Source: Diphasiastrum complanatum (taxonomy: Eukaryota > Streptophyta > Lycopodiopsida > Lycopodiales > Lycopodiaceae). From it: a stretch of 64,000 nt of DNA. Where the stretch lies: positions 3,382,875 to 3,446,874 of the forward strand of contig CM055110.1 in the NCBI GenBank assembly GCA_029204225.1, in the 5' to 3' direction. A program made the position numbers and the translations under genes. The notes beneath the pieces are model-generated. The model had not been told where the DNA came from. It saw nothing but the letters and a program-made list of their open reading frames with translations, and searched no databases. Below, one piece after another: positions 63,490-64,000 of the stretch. Position 1 is the stretch's first letter, and each line of letters opens with the position of its first letter.

Positions 63490-64000
63490 ATCTGAGTCCG
63501 CGAATGCCTTGATCTTCAAACTGAGCAATGCACAAAATTTGTTGTGTGCATTAATATTGAGTGCTTTCGTGAAAATGTCTGCAACCATGTCCTGCGTTCT
63601 GCAGTATATTAAGCTTACCTCCCTATCGAGAACCTTGCCCCTGATGTAGTGATATATGATCTCAATGTGCTTACTCCTAGAATGAAATCTAGGGTTGGTC
63701 GATAAGGCAATAGCACTTTGGTTATCACAAAACAGAATTGTGGGGCTGTACTGATACAGATTGATGTCTGACAGCAAATTTCTCAATCAAAACGCTTCTT
63801 TGATAGATTGAGAAACAGCAATGTATTCTGATTCAGTAGAAGAAAGTGCGATAGAGGTTTGTTGACGACTGTTCCATGAAATAGGACCGCCGTTGAAGAA
63901 GAATGTAAATCCAAATGTGGATTTACGATTGTCTGCATCTCCTCCCCAACTTGCATCAGAATAGCCACGGAGTTGATGAAGATTGTCGTTGCTGACATCT
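63490..64000 (-). pseudogene. C3 RNase H, C-terminal part
   Basis: Minus strand from the window end: QLRGYSDASWGGD (Asp), SSTESEYIAVSQS (Glu), one TGA at a Trp position (about 63,789), then ILFCDNQSAIALS (Asp), HSRSKHIEI, YCRTQDMVADIFTKAL. Only one stop over 170 codons; the best-preserved copia RNase H here. Cut by the window edge. Confidence 0.88.

Overview
This is nuclear DNA from a land plant with a repeat-rich genome. The evidence is GT-AG introns, a plastid-type transit peptide, a plant GDSL esterase gene, plant-type LTR retrotransposons and long GA/CT microsatellites. I cannot fix the lineage from sequence alone. The strongly diverged elements and GA/CT content would fit a fern or another large-genome non-model plant, but that is a guess. 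Only two host genes are supported; most of the rest is nested, broken retroelements. REGION 1 (1-5,450): a two-exon minus-strand gene (886-5,238) for a 212-residue predicted plastid membrane protein, with a 3.7 kb intron, two upstream mini-ORFs and two G-boxes in its promoter. REGION 2 (5,450-20,870): an old chromovirus remnant on the minus strand (8,150-9,190) meets a plus-strand pol remnant. That remnant is interrupted by a 10.8 kb Ty3/gypsy element (9,425-20,241; equal 758-bp LTRs; TSD TAGTT; tRNA-Asp-type primer site). The element carries gag, pol and an extra ORF after pol. REGION 3 (20,868-24,725): a minus-strand Ty1/copia element with TSD ATATT, reduced by internal deletions to 3.8 kb. 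REGION 4 (24,726-29,640): intergenic DNA with a 330-365 bp tandem duplication and a tRNA-derived SINE-like dimer, then a complete five-exon GDSL esterase/lipase gene (27,263-29,630). REGION 5 (29,640-46,750): spacer, then the 5' part of a copia element (primer site and gag, plus strand). A chromodomain gypsy LTR interrupts that gag in the middle of its second zinc knuckle. The missing half of the knuckle and the rest of copia pol lie 11 kb away on the minus strand beside an inverted copy of the same LTR. This implies insertion followed by inversion. A 2.35 kb internally deleted relative of the 10.8 kb element (40,467-42,818; TSD TTTTT) sits in the interval. REGION 6 (46,750-55,464): spacer with a G-quadruplex motif and a 217-bp CT tract, gypsy/copia scraps on the minus strand, then the 3' part of a second, diverged gypsy element (RNase H, integrase, the same kind of extra ORF, 807-bp LTR). 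REGION 7 (55,465-64,000): long AT-rich sequence with no recognised genes, a duplicated copia integrase fragment, and the 3' LTR and RNase H of another copia element that runs off the window end. The most interesting items are the extra ORF conserved after pol in two diverged gypsy elements, a short motif repeated 16 times on both sides of gag-pol in the 10.8 kb element, and the split copia element.
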